Positions 1 through 8,342 of a DNA stretch of 29,564 nt are shown one piece after another. This DNA comes from Cellvibrionaceae bacterium. GTDB lineage: Bacteria > Pseudomonadota > Gammaproteobacteria > Pseudomonadales > Cellvibrionaceae. Within the stretch, counting starts at the first letter, position 1; each line of letters starts with the position of its first letter. The stretch is from NCBI GenBank assembly GCA_025800435.1, contig JAOXRV010000755.1:1-29564 (forward strand), in the 5' to 3' direction. The notes under the pieces were generated by a model. It did no database searches. It saw only the letters and a program-made list of their open reading frames with translations, and had not been told where the DNA came from. The position numbers were made by a program, and so were the translations under genes.

Positions 1-1
1 A

Positions 2-184
2 ACGGCTGGCAGCGGCGATGGCCCCTATATTCCCTGTATGCCAGCCATACTAATAACTAAAAAATTAGCGGGTGAGGAAATTAATGATAGAGGTGCAATA
101 CCCTGTATCGGCATCATCACACGCGATGAGTATTTAGATTCGCTCAAAGCATTAGATATCAGTTGGATATATAGTCGTGCTTAA
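2..184 (+). CDS. 3' end of a saccharopine-dehydrogenase-like protein (partial)
   Basis: Frame 2 is open from the window edge to a TAA at 182-184 and encodes about 60 C-terminal residues; the start lies upstream of the window. The tail contains YIPCMPA, then a KKLAGEE helix, RGAIPCIG and DEYLDSLKALDISW. From memory this pattern (aromatic-x-P-C, then RGAxPCxG and a DEYL helix) resembles the C-terminus of bacterial saccharopine dehydrogenase-like NAD(P)-binding oxidoreductases. That is a resemblance I could not test. No catalytic motif lies in the visible part, so the substrate is unknown. There is no clear terminator after the stop; the next gene, on the opposite strand, ends 112 bases further on. 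Confidence 0.45.
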   Translation, partial: TAGSGDGPYIPCMPAILITKKLAGEEINDRGAIPCIGIITRDEYLDSLKALDISWIYSRA

Positions 185-296
185 ATGCCCCTCAACAATT
201 AGTTTGAATCCCCACCTCGGCCAGTATTCTGCCGCGCCACCGCGGGCGGCACTGCCAGTGGCGGGCATATTGCTGCACTTGGCGCTTAAGTGATCT

Positions 297-482
297 TTAG
301 CTGTCGCGAAAGATAATACCGATGCTCAGGGTCAGCAGGCCCATAACCGCCAGTAGCCAGGCATTGGAAACTGGGGTGCCGGTTACCATTGGCTCGGCGA
401 CCACAGCGCCGCTGGCCATGGCGACCAATAGAATGCCTTTGGCACGGTTTGATTGACAAAGGTTTTTTGCTAGTTTGGACAC
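297..482 (-). CDS. Small hypothetical membrane protein, 61 aa
   Basis: A GTG start at 480-482 is preceded on the minus strand by AAGGAGG with a 6-base spacer, one of the best ribosome binding sites in the window, so I take this short frame as real. The N-terminus carries basic residues and then a hydrophobic stretch (residues about 16-29, ILLVAMASGAVVA) that could be a signal peptide or first membrane helix. A second hydrophobic helix (about 40-58) ends in FRDS. The tail loosely recalls C-terminal sorting helices of the PEP-CTERM/IPTL kind, but it has no recognisable motif and no basic end, so I do not call it one. It converges on the preceding plus-strand gene. I do not recognise a family and cannot assign a function. 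Confidence 0.6.
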   Translation of the reverse strand: MSKLAKNLCQSNRAKGILLVAMASGAVVAEPMVTGTPVSNAWLLAVMGLLTLSIGIIFRDS

Positions 483-614
483 GGCTCGCCTCCTTACAGC
501 GATAGCGATAAGTGTGGATGCTGTACTTGCATCATAGATAAAGACAGATAGAGTTTAGTTGATCTGGATAAAGTTTTTGCGCGCTTTGGCGATTAATACC
601 GCCCGTTGGTCGCC

Positions 615-772
615 GGGCGGGCCCTAAAGCGCCTATCTGCGGCGCCTTGTCGCTTGTAAAGGCGGGGGCATCCGCTGTGCAGCGCGCGTCGCACGCTTTA
701 GGGGCCAGCTTAGCATTATTACGTTATTCAGAATACCCCGAGCCTCTGAATAACTCTATAACACTCAGGCCT
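615..772. repeat. Decayed MITE-like element (composite of two ends)
   Basis: Bases about 617-739 align along their length with the right arm of the complete element at 28803-29073. Shared blocks include TAAAGCGC, ATCTGCGG, GCTTGTAAAGGCG, GCAGCGCGC, CGCTTTAGG and GTTATTCAGA. Bases 741-772 then match the left terminal repeat of the same element (CCTCTGAATAACTC, then CTCAGGCCTT). The two ends face each other and form a hairpin: GTTATTCAGA at 723-732 pairs with TCTGAATAAC at 745-754, and weaker pairing extends outward. The right fragment lacks its left partner, so this is a rearranged or truncated copy. It reaches into the end of the SnoaL-like gene, whose TGA lies within the repeat. Confidence 0.7.
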
Positions 773-1142
773 TTGTGCTCTGTAGCTGCGCCATGCTGGC
801 CTGGTCAAAATAGCCACGCTGCTTTTTAATCAGGCCGTTTTTAACCTTAAAAAAACCGCTGCCGCGCAAGCCGTTGGGGTCTTTCCATTCAAGTATTGCC
901 CAGCCTTGATCTTGGAACAGATTAACCACCAGGCAGGTCATTTGCGCCTGGGCAAATTCTGCCTCAAACATGGCTTGAATATTATCCCGGCCCTTGACCG
1001 GCTCGCGCACTACCTGATGGTTGCTGGCGTCTTCGTGGTAGAGGGCGGCCAGGGCCTTGGCATCGGCGTGGTTAAAGGCCTCAACCCAGCGGCGTACCAC
1101 GGCGGCGGGGTTGTCGTGGTGGCGGTGTCGGTTCATTTTCAT
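765..1142 (-). CDS. SnoaL-like / NTF2-superfamily protein
   Basis: Encodes 125 residues from the ATG at 1140-1142, chosen because AAGGAG lies 9 bases upstream. A longer reading to 1202 adds 20 residues with no SD. After a His/Arg-rich head come the typical SnoaL/DUF4440 pattern of a first helix with VVRRWVEAFNHADAKALAALYHEDA, a short loop with RGRD-like KGRDNIQAMFEAEF, and antiparallel strands with WAILEWKD and RGSGFFKVKNGLI ending in QRGYFD. Such alpha+beta cone folds act as small ligand-binding proteins or isomerase/hydrolase-like enzymes; the reaction cannot be read from sequence. There is no signal peptide, so it is probably cytoplasmic. The last codons and the TGA stop overlap a repeat-element end, so the original C-terminus may have been slightly different. 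Confidence 0.75.
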   Translation of the reverse strand: MKMNRHRHHDNPAAVVRRWVEAFNHADAKALAALYHEDASNHQVVREPVKGRDNIQAMFEAEFAQAQMTCLVVNLFQDQGWAILEWKDPNGLRGSGFFKVKNGLIKKQRGYFDQASMAQLQSTKA

Positions 1143-1265
1143 GGTTTGCTGCTCCTTGCTGGGCTTAGCTGTTTTTATAGCGCAGGGCAGGCGGGCAGGC
1201 AACAGGCTTTACAGTTTGGCCGGCTCGATATAGATAGGGTCTTTGATCTATCCCTAATAAAGCAC

Positions 1266-3260
1266 TTAAATTTGGTCGCCAAGCTCGCCTTGGTAGCGCT
1301 TCACTTCCCCGGCTAAGTGCGCGCGAAGCTCGCCGAGTTCGCTTTCATAGTGGCGCCATTGATCGCGGCCGCTCTGGTAGATGGGCTGGCGCACCTGCTC
1401 GGAGCTGGCGGTTCGCACCGCGCGTTTGGTTTTGTGAAACTCCAGGCAGGCGGGCTCAAAGGCCAGGCCGCAATAATCCAGCAGGCGGCGCACTTGGGTT
1501 TCTAAATCCGCCACCACACTTTCATAGTTAACCCGTAACACGGCGCCGGGTATGGCTTTATCCCAGTGATCCATCAGCGCCACATAATCACGGTAGTACT
1601 GGGCGATATCCTCCAGCGCGTAGCTAAACTCCTGGCCTTCGGCAAACAGCTGCTTAAAACCGCTAAAACAGCAGGCCATGGGGTGGCGGCGGGCGTCGAT
1701 AATTTTGGCCTTGGGCAAGATCAGCTTAATCAGGCCGATATGGCGAAAGTTATTGGGCATTTTATCGATAAAAAACGGCGCGCCCCGGCGGTGAATGCGG
1801 GTTTCGTCAATAAAGCGCTGGCCCATTGCGGCCAATTCTTGGGCTGGCAGCTGCTCCAGCAGCTGGTAGTAATCGGCGTAGCCTTCGGCCTTGGCCCGCT
1901 GCCGCAACTCGGCGGCGTAGCTGAGTATATTGGGCAGCTCAAGGGTGCCGTCTACCCGGCTGTGGGAGGACAGAATCTGCTCCAATAACGTGGAGCCGGC
2001 CCGGGGCAGGCCCACAATAAAAATCGGGTCTGGGCTGGGGCAACCTTGGCCGCTGCGGGCGTCAAATACCTTGGCGCTAAAGTACTGGCGCTGCTCGGCC
2101 AGCTCTTGTTGCATTTGTTCGGCGCTGTAATTGCCCCGGGCTTTTTTAAGCCGGTTGCCGGCGGCGTAGTGGGCAAAGGATTGGGCGAATTGCTCGGCAT
2201 CCTCAAAGGCCTTGCCCAGGGCAAATTCGATGTGCACCCGGTTGTTATCGCTCAGGTGTTTTTGTTGCAGCAGTTGTTGCAACTGCGCTATTTGTCGCTC
2301 GCTAAAGCTGTAGGTTTTTAAATTGGCCAGTGCGTAAAAGGCCTCGCCATGGCCCTGTTCGGCGGCCTGCTGATAGGACTTAATCGCCTCGGCCTGCTTG
2401 CCCCAGGTCTTTAAGGCGTGGCCCTGGGAGGTTAAGGTAATTGGGTCTTGGGGCAGGCGCGCCAATACCCGCTTAAATAAAGCCACCGCGCCCTCATAAT
2501 CACTGAGCTGCATTTTTTCAATTGCCAGCAGGGATTGAAACTGGGGATTGTCCGGCTGTTGCTTGTGCAGGGCCTCGGCTTCTTTGTAGGCCTCGGCAAA
2601 TTTTTGTCGGCGCCGCAGCACGCCGATATATTCGCTGCGCAATTGGGTATTCGTCGGGGCCAGCTCCAGGGCGGATTGCAGCAGCAGCTCGGCCTCGTTA
2701 TAGGCGCCAAACTTGCTCGCCAGATCCGCAAGCAGGCCCATGCCCTCGGGGTGGGTGGGGTTGGCCTGCATAAATTTGCGGCACAGGGTTTCGGCTTTTA
2801 ATAATTTGCCCTGGCTAATTAAATCGCTCACCGCAATTAGTGCTTTGGGCAGTTTTGCCAGGCGTTGCAGCTGGGCTTGAATAAAGGGCAGCTGCGCCGG
2901 TTGCCCCATTTGCTCGGCCAGTTGCAGCTGGGCCTGCCAGGCGGAGACCAGGGCAGGGTTGGCCAAACAGGCGGCCCGGTAACAGGCCAGGGCCTGTTGC
3001 CCCTGGCCGCTGTCGCGGTATAAATGCCCCTGTTCTTGCAGCAGCCGGGCTTGGTCGACAAAGCGGCCGGGCAGTTGGTCTAGGTACTGCTGGGCCAGTT
3101 CAAACTGGCGGCAGTAACGGGCGCACACGGCGGCCAGGTAATTGTTCTGCGGATCATCCTGATTGACAGTCAACAACTGTTGCACGGCCACCAGGGCTTG
3201 GGGATATTGTTTGTTGGCCAGTAGGTTTTGAATGGTGGTGGCACCGGGGGTTTTGGACAT
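1266..3260 (-). CDS. TPR-repeat sulfotransferase
   Basis: Encodes 664 residues from the ATG at 3258-3260; an in-frame GTG at 3323 would add 21 polar residues without an SD. Residues about 10-340 are a run of tetratricopeptide repeats, for example units around YPQALVAVQQLL and FAEAYKEAEALHKQQPDNP. The C-terminal ~270 residues form a Sulfotransfer_3-type domain. The 5'-phosphosulfate loop is GLPRAGST (R420). The 3'-phosphate region is ARRHPMACCFSG (about 523-534), and the domain ends with QPIYQSGRDQWRHY. Known members move sulfate from PAPS to hydroxyls of peptides, sugars or small molecules; the TPRs probably hold a protein or peptide partner. There is no signal peptide, so it should act in the cytoplasm. 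The TonB receptor lies upstream on the same strand across a large hairpin, and an APS kinase that makes PAPS lies 4.5 kb away. The acceptor is unknown. Confidence 0.9.
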   Translation of the reverse strand: MSKTPGATTIQNLLANKQYPQALVAVQQLLTVNQDDPQNNYLAAVCARYCRQFELAQQYLDQLPGRFVDQARLLQEQGHLYRDSGQGQQALACYRAACLANPALVSAWQAQLQLAEQMGQPAQLPFIQAQLQRLAKLPKALIAVSDLISQGKLLKAETLCRKFMQANPTHPEGMGLLADLASKFGAYNEAELLLQSALELAPTNTQLRSEYIGVLRRRQKFAEAYKEAEALHKQQPDNPQFQSLLAIEKMQLSDYEGAVALFKRVLARLPQDPITLTSQGHALKTWGKQAEAIKSYQQAAEQGHGEAFYALANLKTYSFSERQIAQLQQLLQQKHLSDNNRVHIEFALGKAFEDAEQFAQSFAHYAAGNRLKKARGNYSAEQMQQELAEQRQYFSAKVFDARSGQGCPSPDPIFIVGLPRAGSTLLEQILSSHSRVDGTLELPNILSYAAELRQRAKAEGYADYYQLLEQLPAQELAAMGQRFIDETRIHRRGAPFFIDKMPNNFRHIGLIKLILPKAKIIDARRHPMACCFSGFKQLFAEGQEFSYALEDIAQYYRDYVALMDHWDKAIPGAVLRVNYESVVADLETQVRRLLDYCGLAFEPACLEFHKTKRAVRTASSEQVRQPIYQSGRDQWRHYESELGELRAHLAGEVKRYQGELGDQI

Positions 3261-3375
3261 GGCTAACACTTTTATAAAAGATGATTTAGAGCTTATTTTA
3301 CTTTGCTCAGAATCAAATAGCACTGCAGTTTAGGCTAGTTGATACCTGCACCTAAACGGTGGCTGTATATCTGGA

Positions 3376-3487
3376 GAGCCTTGGGGTGGGTGGTTGTTTC
3401 TGGGGGCTTGGGAGCCAGGGATGGCGGACGAGAGCCCCAGGGACGGGTTTATGCGTCCCCCAGAAACAACCACCCACCCCAAGGCTC
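3376..3487. repeat. Perfect 31-bp inverted repeat with 50-base loop
   Basis: Bases 3376-3406 (GAGCCTTGGGGTGGGTGGTT and on) are the exact reverse complement of 3457-3487. The 50-base loop holds two CAGGGA motifs. The structure starts 37 bases past the stop of the minus-strand TonB receptor and 116 bases before the sulfotransferase start, so the transcript would fold into a very stable GC-rich stem. It could end transcription or protect the receptor mRNA 3' end, although no T-run follows on the minus strand. Its loop resembles CAGGGATGGC-type intergenic repeats that I remember from marine gammaproteobacterial genomes, so it may be a dispersed element. An open frame across it is an artefact of the repeat. 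Confidence 0.85.
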
Positions 3488-3523
3488 GGTAGCGAAGCCC
3501 CTTTGGGGGGCGGGGCTTATCTA

Positions 3524-5941
3524 TTAAAAATGGTAACTAAAGCGCACACCAACCGTACGCGGGCGGGCGATATTAATGCGGTCGCGGTTAAAGATCGCAT
3601 TGCCCGACAGCTGGGCGCGCTCGTCGCTGATGTTATCCGCGTACAGTACCGCGTCCCAGGTTTCGCTGCTGACCCCGGCCGTGAGGCCGTGCAGGCTCCA
3701 GCTGTCGATGCTGGTGCGGTTGGAAACCACGATATCGGTCACCGCATCATCCGAGTAGCTAGTATGGGCCATCACGTGGGCCATATAGCCGTTGGCCAGA
3801 TCCCACTCGTAGCGCACTTGTAAATTGCCCTGCAGCTCTGGGGCAAAGGCCAGTTCATCGCCTACTTGCACAAACTGGGTGACAAAGCTGTCGGTAATTT
3901 CGGTATCCAGCAGGGAGATGGCGCCGGAGATAGTCAGGCCGGGCAGGGCTTCGGGGGCCCAGATAAAGTCGGCTTCTAGGCCTTTAATCTCGGCATCGGC
4001 TGCGTTATCGGCAAAGAACAGGTTGGTGATGTTGGGGTCAAAAATACCCACCTGCATATCGCTCACTTCAACGTAGAACAAGTCGCCGTTAATGCGCAGG
4101 GTGCCGTCCATTAGGTCGAGCTTCCAGCCCAGCTCATAGTTGGTCACATCATCGGTATCGAAGCTGAAGGGCACGGTATATTTGCCGTCCTTGGAAACCT
4201 TGCCACCGGGGCGGTTAAGGAAGCCGGGGCGGAAACCTTCAGACCAGGTAAAATAGTAGAGTTGATCGCTATCGGGGGTCCAGCTCAGGCTGATCTTGCC
4301 GATCACGCCGTCGGTGGTGGCCTTGTCGTTGGCTCCGCTAAAGATCTGGTCGAGGTTATTGCCGGCATTGTTGTCTGCAGTTGCGCCAAGGTTGCCGAAG
4401 GAACCGGCGGCACTGCCTTTTAGGTCGACTTCAATATCGTACCAGCGGGCGCCAAAGGTGGCTGAGAATTGCTCGCTGATATCGTAGCTTAATTCGCCAA
4501 ACACACCCATTTGCTCGTCGGTGCGCAGCACATCGTTGCGCCAAATTACGCCCTTGGGCCACAGCCCTGGGTCGCGTACTGAAGCGCCGGGGGCGGAATA
4601 GTTGGGGCCAAAGCCAATATTGCCGTTGCCAGCGCGCACATACTGCGAGCCCACATAGTTAAACTGGTTGTCTTCGCGCAGCTCTAAGTCACTATAGAAA
4701 GCGCCAAAGGTTGCACGCAGGGCCTCTTCTTGAGGGGTCGAGAAGCGCAGCTCGTGGGTCATTACTTCGGTTTTTACATAGCTGTTTACAAACAGATTGG
4801 GCGCCTGGCAGGAACCGCTTGGGGCTGCATCGCCTGGGTAGGAAACCGCCGCGTCGCAGATATAGTAGGGGATATACTGGCCGACAAATAAATAATCGGT
4901 GTAGTCGACGCGTTGATCAGCTTCGCGCTCGGTAAAGGCGCCGGTGTAGACCGCTTCCAGGGCGCCGATGCGGCCGCTTAAGGTCCAGTTGGCGTTGATG
5001 TACTCGTCTTCTAGCTTGTCTTCTTCAAAGCGCTCAATTTCCAGATCGTCCAGCTCTGGGTCGACGTAAAACACACCGTCGGATTCAACCGTTTGGGTCG
5101 AGGCGGCGACCAGTAGCTCCCAGTCTTCATTGATGCCCCAAAGGGCCGATAGGCGTCCGCCTTTATAGGTCACTTTGTTAAAGTTTTTTTCAGCCAGGTC
5201 TTGGTTGTTGGCCTCGATAAAATTAACCGCTGAAAAGTCGGCGCCATTTTGAAAGCCGCCCTCATTAAAGCGGGCGCTTTCTCGGGCTGTGCGGGTGCCG
5301 GCCACATTGTCGATATAGCCGCCTTGCTTGTCGTGGTAGACCACCCCGCGCAGGGCCAGATCATCGCTGATAGGCAGGTTTAATACCGCTTCAAAATTAT
5401 TGCTGCTGTCGCCGCCGCTGGTGGCGGCGACGCCGACTTTTAGTTTACCGCTGATGCCACTGGGGTCGGGCTTATTGGTGATCAGGCGCACGGTGCCGGC
5501 CTGGGAGCTGGCACCAAACAGGGTGCCCTGGGGGCCCTTGAGTACCTCGACCCGGTTTAAATCTGCCGAGTACACATCGAGGTTGCGGCCGGGTTGGGCC
5601 AGGGGTTGCTCGTCTAGGTAGAGGGCCACATTGGGGGCCAGGCCGGCCACCCCGGATGAGGTTAGGTTAGGGGTGGTGGAGGCGATGCCGCGAATATAAA
5701 TGGTGTTTTGGCCAGGGCCGGTGCCGCCGGCGGTGACCCCCGGCATTTGTACCAGGTAGTCGTTGAAACTGCTGATGCCCAGCTGCTCTAGGCTGTCTTC
5801 GCCCAGGGCACTGACCGCAACGGGAATATCTTGGGTGCTTTGGGCTTGTTTGGTGGCGGTGACGATAACTTCTTCGATTTGGGCAAAGGCTTGCAGATGG
5901 ACAAGGGCGAGTGCACTTACCAGGGCTTTTTGTTTATACAT
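3524..5941 (-). CDS. TonB-dependent outer-membrane receptor
   Basis: Encodes 805 residues from an ATG at 5939-5941 with a weak SD (AAGTAG). It has a signal peptide (ALVSALALVHLQAFA) followed at once by a TonB box (EEVIVTATK). The plug domain has the usual landmarks: DIPVAVSAL, MPGV, NTIYIRGI, VALYLDEQP, RVEVLKGPQGTLFGASSQAGTV-type sequence and LITNKP. A long 22-strand-type barrel ends in VGVRFSYHF, with the terminal phenylalanine needed for outer-membrane assembly. The family imports siderophores, vitamins, sugars or peptides using TonB energy; the plug gives no substrate. The length is normal and nothing is broken. The neighbours (sulfotransferase downstream, BCCT and APS kinase divergent upstream) suggest a sulfur-containing or osmolyte-like ligand, or a receptor connected with a sulfated product, but this is inference only. 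Confidence 0.93.
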   Translation of the reverse strand: MYKQKALVSALALVHLQAFAQIEEVIVTATKQAQSTQDIPVAVSALGEDSLEQLGISSFNDYLVQMPGVTAGGTGPGQNTIYIRGIASTTPNLTSSGVAGLAPNVALYLDEQPLAQPGRNLDVYSADLNRVEVLKGPQGTLFGASSQAGTVRLITNKPDPSGISGKLKVGVAATSGGDSSNNFEAVLNLPISDDLALRGVVYHDKQGGYIDNVAGTRTARESARFNEGGFQNGADFSAVNFIEANNQDLAEKNFNKVTYKGGRLSALWGINEDWELLVAASTQTVESDGVFYVDPELDDLEIERFEEDKLEDEYINANWTLSGRIGALEAVYTGAFTEREADQRVDYTDYLFVGQYIPYYICDAAVSYPGDAAPSGSCQAPNLFVNSYVKTEVMTHELRFSTPQEEALRATFGAFYSDLELREDNQFNYVGSQYVRAGNGNIGFGPNYSAPGASVRDPGLWPKGVIWRNDVLRTDEQMGVFGELSYDISEQFSATFGARWYDIEVDLKGSAAGSFGNLGATADNNAGNNLDQIFSGANDKATTDGVIGKISLSWTPDSDQLYYFTWSEGFRPGFLNRPGGKVSKDGKYTVPFSFDTDDVTNYELGWKLDLMDGTLRINGDLFYVEVSDMQVGIFDPNITNLFFADNAADAEIKGLEADFIWAPEALPGLTISGAISLLDTEITDSFVTQFVQVGDELAFAPELQGNLQVRYEWDLANGYMAHVMAHTSYSDDAVTDIVVSNRTSIDSWSLHGLTAGVSSETWDAVLYADNISDERAQLSGNAIFNRDRINIARPRTVGVRFSYHF

Positions 5942-6233
5942 TGGGCTACTTTTTATGGTTACCTTGTTGGTTACTATTTAATCTTCTTTAGTCTTCAAAG
6001 TGAATATTGTTGTTTTTATTAGAATTGGGTCTTAAATATTTAGAGGTCGAAATATATCACAATACGGGTTTTTATATAAGGGTTGATCAAAATGGGTGAG
6101 CTTTGGGTTTTTTGTCGCTATAATCCCTTCAGTTTTGCGGCTGTTTTTGGGCAGTTGCGGGATTCTAGGGCTCGGCAAGGAATGTGGTGCCAGGATAAAA
6201 TAATTAGTGATCTAATATTAAAAGTAGAAAGAT
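5942..6233. other. Divergent intergenic region between TonB receptor and BCCT gene
   Basis: This AT-rich stretch of 292 bases separates two divergent starts and should carry promoters for both. I can support only the rightward one (6096-6124). On the minus strand there are AT-rich tracts and a TTGTGA near 6054-6059 but no convincing -10 at proper spacing. No gene or RNA was recognised. Confidence 0.6.
6096..6124 (+). promoter_or_regulatory. Sigma-70 promoter for BCCT-cysC
   Basis: A perfect -10 hexamer TATAAT lies at 6119-6124. At 17-base spacing, GTGAGC (6096-6101) matches the -35 consensus at its TGA core. The predicted transcript starts near 6131, leaving a leader of about 100 bases before the BCCT ATG at 6234. 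No riboswitch fold was recognised in the leader. Confidence 0.5.
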
Positions 6234-7811
6234 ATGCCCCCCAGATATGAATCCTCTCACCGGGCCGGTGACCACAACAGTTCCCTATTGGGCTTAGATA
6301 TTCACAGCCCGGTGTTCTTTACCAGTGCCGGCCTAATCACCCTGTTTGTGGCCCTAACCCTGATCTTTCCCCAGGCCTCCAATGCGCTGATGGTAGCGGT
6401 GCGCAACTGGTGCTTGAGCAGCTTTGATAGTTTTATGATGCTGGCGGCCAATGTACTGTTTTTGTTTTGTGCCTTATTGATTGTGCTGCCAGTTGGCAAG
6501 ATTCGCCTGGGCGGCAGTGATGCCAAGCCAGAGTTTTCCATGCTTAGCTGGTTTGCGATGTTGTTTGCTGCGGGTATTGGTATCGGTTTAATGTTTTTTG
6601 GGGTGGGCGAGCCCCTGAGCTATTACGGCGCCGCCGAGCCGCCCCTGGGGGTGGCCGCCAGTGAGCCGTCAGCGGTGGATGTGGCGATGGGCGCAACCAT
6701 CTACCACTGGGGCCTGCACGCTTGGTCTATCTACGCCATTACCGGCCTATCGTTGGCCTATTTTAGTTTTAACTGCCGTTTGCCCCTGACCCTGCGCTCG
6801 GCTTTTTACCCCCTGCTGCGCGAGCACAGTTGGCGCTGGCCCGGCCACCTGATCGATATCTTTGCGGTGTTGGCCACCATCTTTGGCTTGGCCACCTCGC
6901 TGGGGCTGGGCGCCGCCCAGGTGAACTCGGGGTTGACCATGCTGTTTGGTATTGAGGACAGTATTCTCACCAAGGCCACTATTATCGTGTTGATCACCTC
7001 GGTGGCCCTGGGCTCGGTACTGCGCGGGCTAGACGGCGGCATTAAGGTGTTGAGCAATATCAATATGGTGATGGCCCTTAGCCTATTGTTGTTTGTCGGT
7101 ATAGCCGGCCATGTGGGGGCTTTTGATGCGATTTGGAGTACGGCGCTGGCCTATGCCGATAATATTGTCATCTTAAGCAGCTGGAGCGATCGTCCCGATG
7201 AGGGCTGGATGCAATCTTGGACTGTGTTCTACTGGGCCTGGTGGGTTAGCTGGACACCGTTTGTAGGGATGTTTATTGCCCGAGTATCCAAGGGCCGCAC
7301 CATTCGTGAATTTTTAGCTGCGGTGCTGCTGATACCGACCTTGGTCACCATTATTTGGTTTGCGATTTTTGGTCAAAATGCGCTCTATCAAGTGCAAAAC
7401 GAAGTGGGCGGCCTAGCCCAGGGAATGGAATCGATCAGTACCGGCACCTTTCAGATGTTGTCGAGCCTGCCCTTTAGCCAGTTGACCACTGGGCTCGGGG
7501 TAATTTTAGTGATGATCTTTTTTATTACCTCGGCCGATTCCGGCGCACTGGTTATCGACGGTATTACCGCCGGTGGTAAAACCGATTCGCCCTCGCGTCA
7601 GCGGGTGTTTTGGGTGCTTATGGGCGGTGCCCTGGCGGCCAGTATGCTCTATGTGGGGGGCAGCGAGGCCCTGGCCGGCTTACAGGCTGGCACCGTGGCC
7701 GCGGGGATTCCCTTTACCCTGGTGTTGCTGTTGATGATGTTTAGTTTAAGCCGGGGCCTGGGTTTGTTGGGCCCTGGTGCCAAGCAGCCGAGTTTGCCGG
7801 CGGAGCCCTAA
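6234..7811 (+). CDS. BCCT-family betaine/choline/carnitine-type transporter
   Basis: Encodes 525 residues from an ATG with a modest SD (AGAAAG). It is a typical BCCT protein of about 12 membrane helices: AGIGIGLMFFGVGEP early on, TIYHWGLHAWSIYA, then the signature FYWAWWVSWTPF. Its tryptophans W336, W337 and W340 line up with the aromatic substrate box of BetP. ITSADSGALV is near the expected second sodium site. The family imports trimethylammonium or sulfonium solutes (glycine betaine, choline, carnitine, DMSP) with sodium or protons across the inner membrane. It lacks the long charged regulatory tails of BetP. The stop is 3 bases before the cysC start, so the two are surely cotranscribed and perhaps coupled. 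The exact solute cannot be read from the sequence. Confidence 0.95.
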   Translation: MPPRYESSHRAGDHNSSLLGLDIHSPVFFTSAGLITLFVALTLIFPQASNALMVAVRNWCLSSFDSFMMLAANVLFLFCALLIVLPVGKIRLGGSDAKPEFSMLSWFAMLFAAGIGIGLMFFGVGEPLSYYGAAEPPLGVAASEPSAVDVAMGATIYHWGLHAWSIYAITGLSLAYFSFNCRLPLTLRSAFYPLLREHSWRWPGHLIDIFAVLATIFGLATSLGLGAAQVNSGLTMLFGIEDSILTKATIIVLITSVALGSVLRGLDGGIKVLSNINMVMALSLLLFVGIAGHVGAFDAIWSTALAYADNIVILSSWSDRPDEGWMQSWTVFYWAWWVSWTPFVGMFIARVSKGRTIREFLAAVLLIPTLVTIIWFAIFGQNALYQVQNEVGGLAQGMESISTGTFQMLSSLPFSQLTTGLGVILVMIFFITSADSGALVIDGITAGGKTDSPSRQRVFWVLMGGALAASMLYVGGSEALAGLQAGTVAAGIPFTLVLLLMMFSLSRGLGLLGPGAKQPSLPAEP

Positions 7812-7814
7812 GCT

Positions 7815-8342
7815 ATGCGGCAACAAGGCCCTCGCTGTGTTTGGTTGATGGGTTTGTCCGGGGCGGGCAAGACCACCCTGGCGAAAGCGTTGAAACCCCA
7901 GTTGGAGGCCGCCGGCCAGGCGACGGTATTGCTCGATGGCGATGAGCTGCGCGCCGGCCTGTGCCACGAGCTGGGCTTTAGCAAAGCCGATCGGCAGGAG
8001 AATATTCGCCGCTGCGCCGAGGCCGCCAAGCTGGTATTGCAATCGGGCCACTCGGTTATTGCCAGCTGCATTACCCCCTATGAATCCCAACGCCAGTTAA
8101 TCCGCCGGGTATTGCAGGGTTATCCGCTGACCCTGGTGTACCTCGAAACCTCTATCGAAGTGTGCGAGGCCCGCGACCCTAAGGGTTTATATAAAAAATT
8201 TCGGCAGCGCGGCGACTTTCCTCTTACCGGCAAGGGCGATAGTTTTGAGGTGCCCTCCGAGGTGGACTTGCGCCTGGATACCCATGCCTTGTCGGTGGCC
8301 GAGTGCAGCGAGCGTTTGGCTCACTTCTGTTCGATATCCTGA
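7815..8342 (+). CDS. cysC: Adenylyl-sulfate (APS) kinase
   Basis: Encodes 175 residues, the normal size of a stand-alone APS kinase. It phosphorylates APS with ATP to give PAPS, the donor for sulfotransferases and an intermediate of sulfate assimilation, in the cytoplasm. The P-loop is GLSGAGKTT (residues 13-21), followed by DGDELR (41-46) and the APS-binding FSKADRQENIRR (55-66). The lid region is ETSIEVCEARDPKGLYKKFR. Where many family members have Ser-Pro at the phosphorylated position, this one has Thr87-Pro88, a conservative change. The ATG lies 3 bases after the BCCT stop; GGAG inside that gene's end serves as SD. No ATP sulfurylase (cysD/cysN) is in the window, so this copy may be dedicated to sulfation rather than general assimilation. 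The 3' end overlaps the convergent MarR gene by 22 bases. Confidence 0.93.
   Translation: MRQQGPRCVWLMGLSGAGKTTLAKALKPQLEAAGQATVLLDGDELRAGLCHELGFSKADRQENIRRCAEAAKLVLQSGHSVIASCITPYESQRQLIRRVLQGYPLTLVYLETSIEVCEARDPKGLYKKFRQRGDFPLTGKGDSFEVPSEVDLRLDTHALSVAECSERLAHFCSIS

Noticed and set aside
3339..3823. Plus-strand open frames of 62 and 154 codons across the large inverted repeat
   Set aside because: They arise from the repeat and from antisense of the TonB receptor gene; no SD and no family resemblance.
6200..6233. Strong start-site alternatives for the BCCT gene
   Set aside because: No in-frame start with a better SD precedes the ATG at 6234, and the N-terminus already has the usual length.
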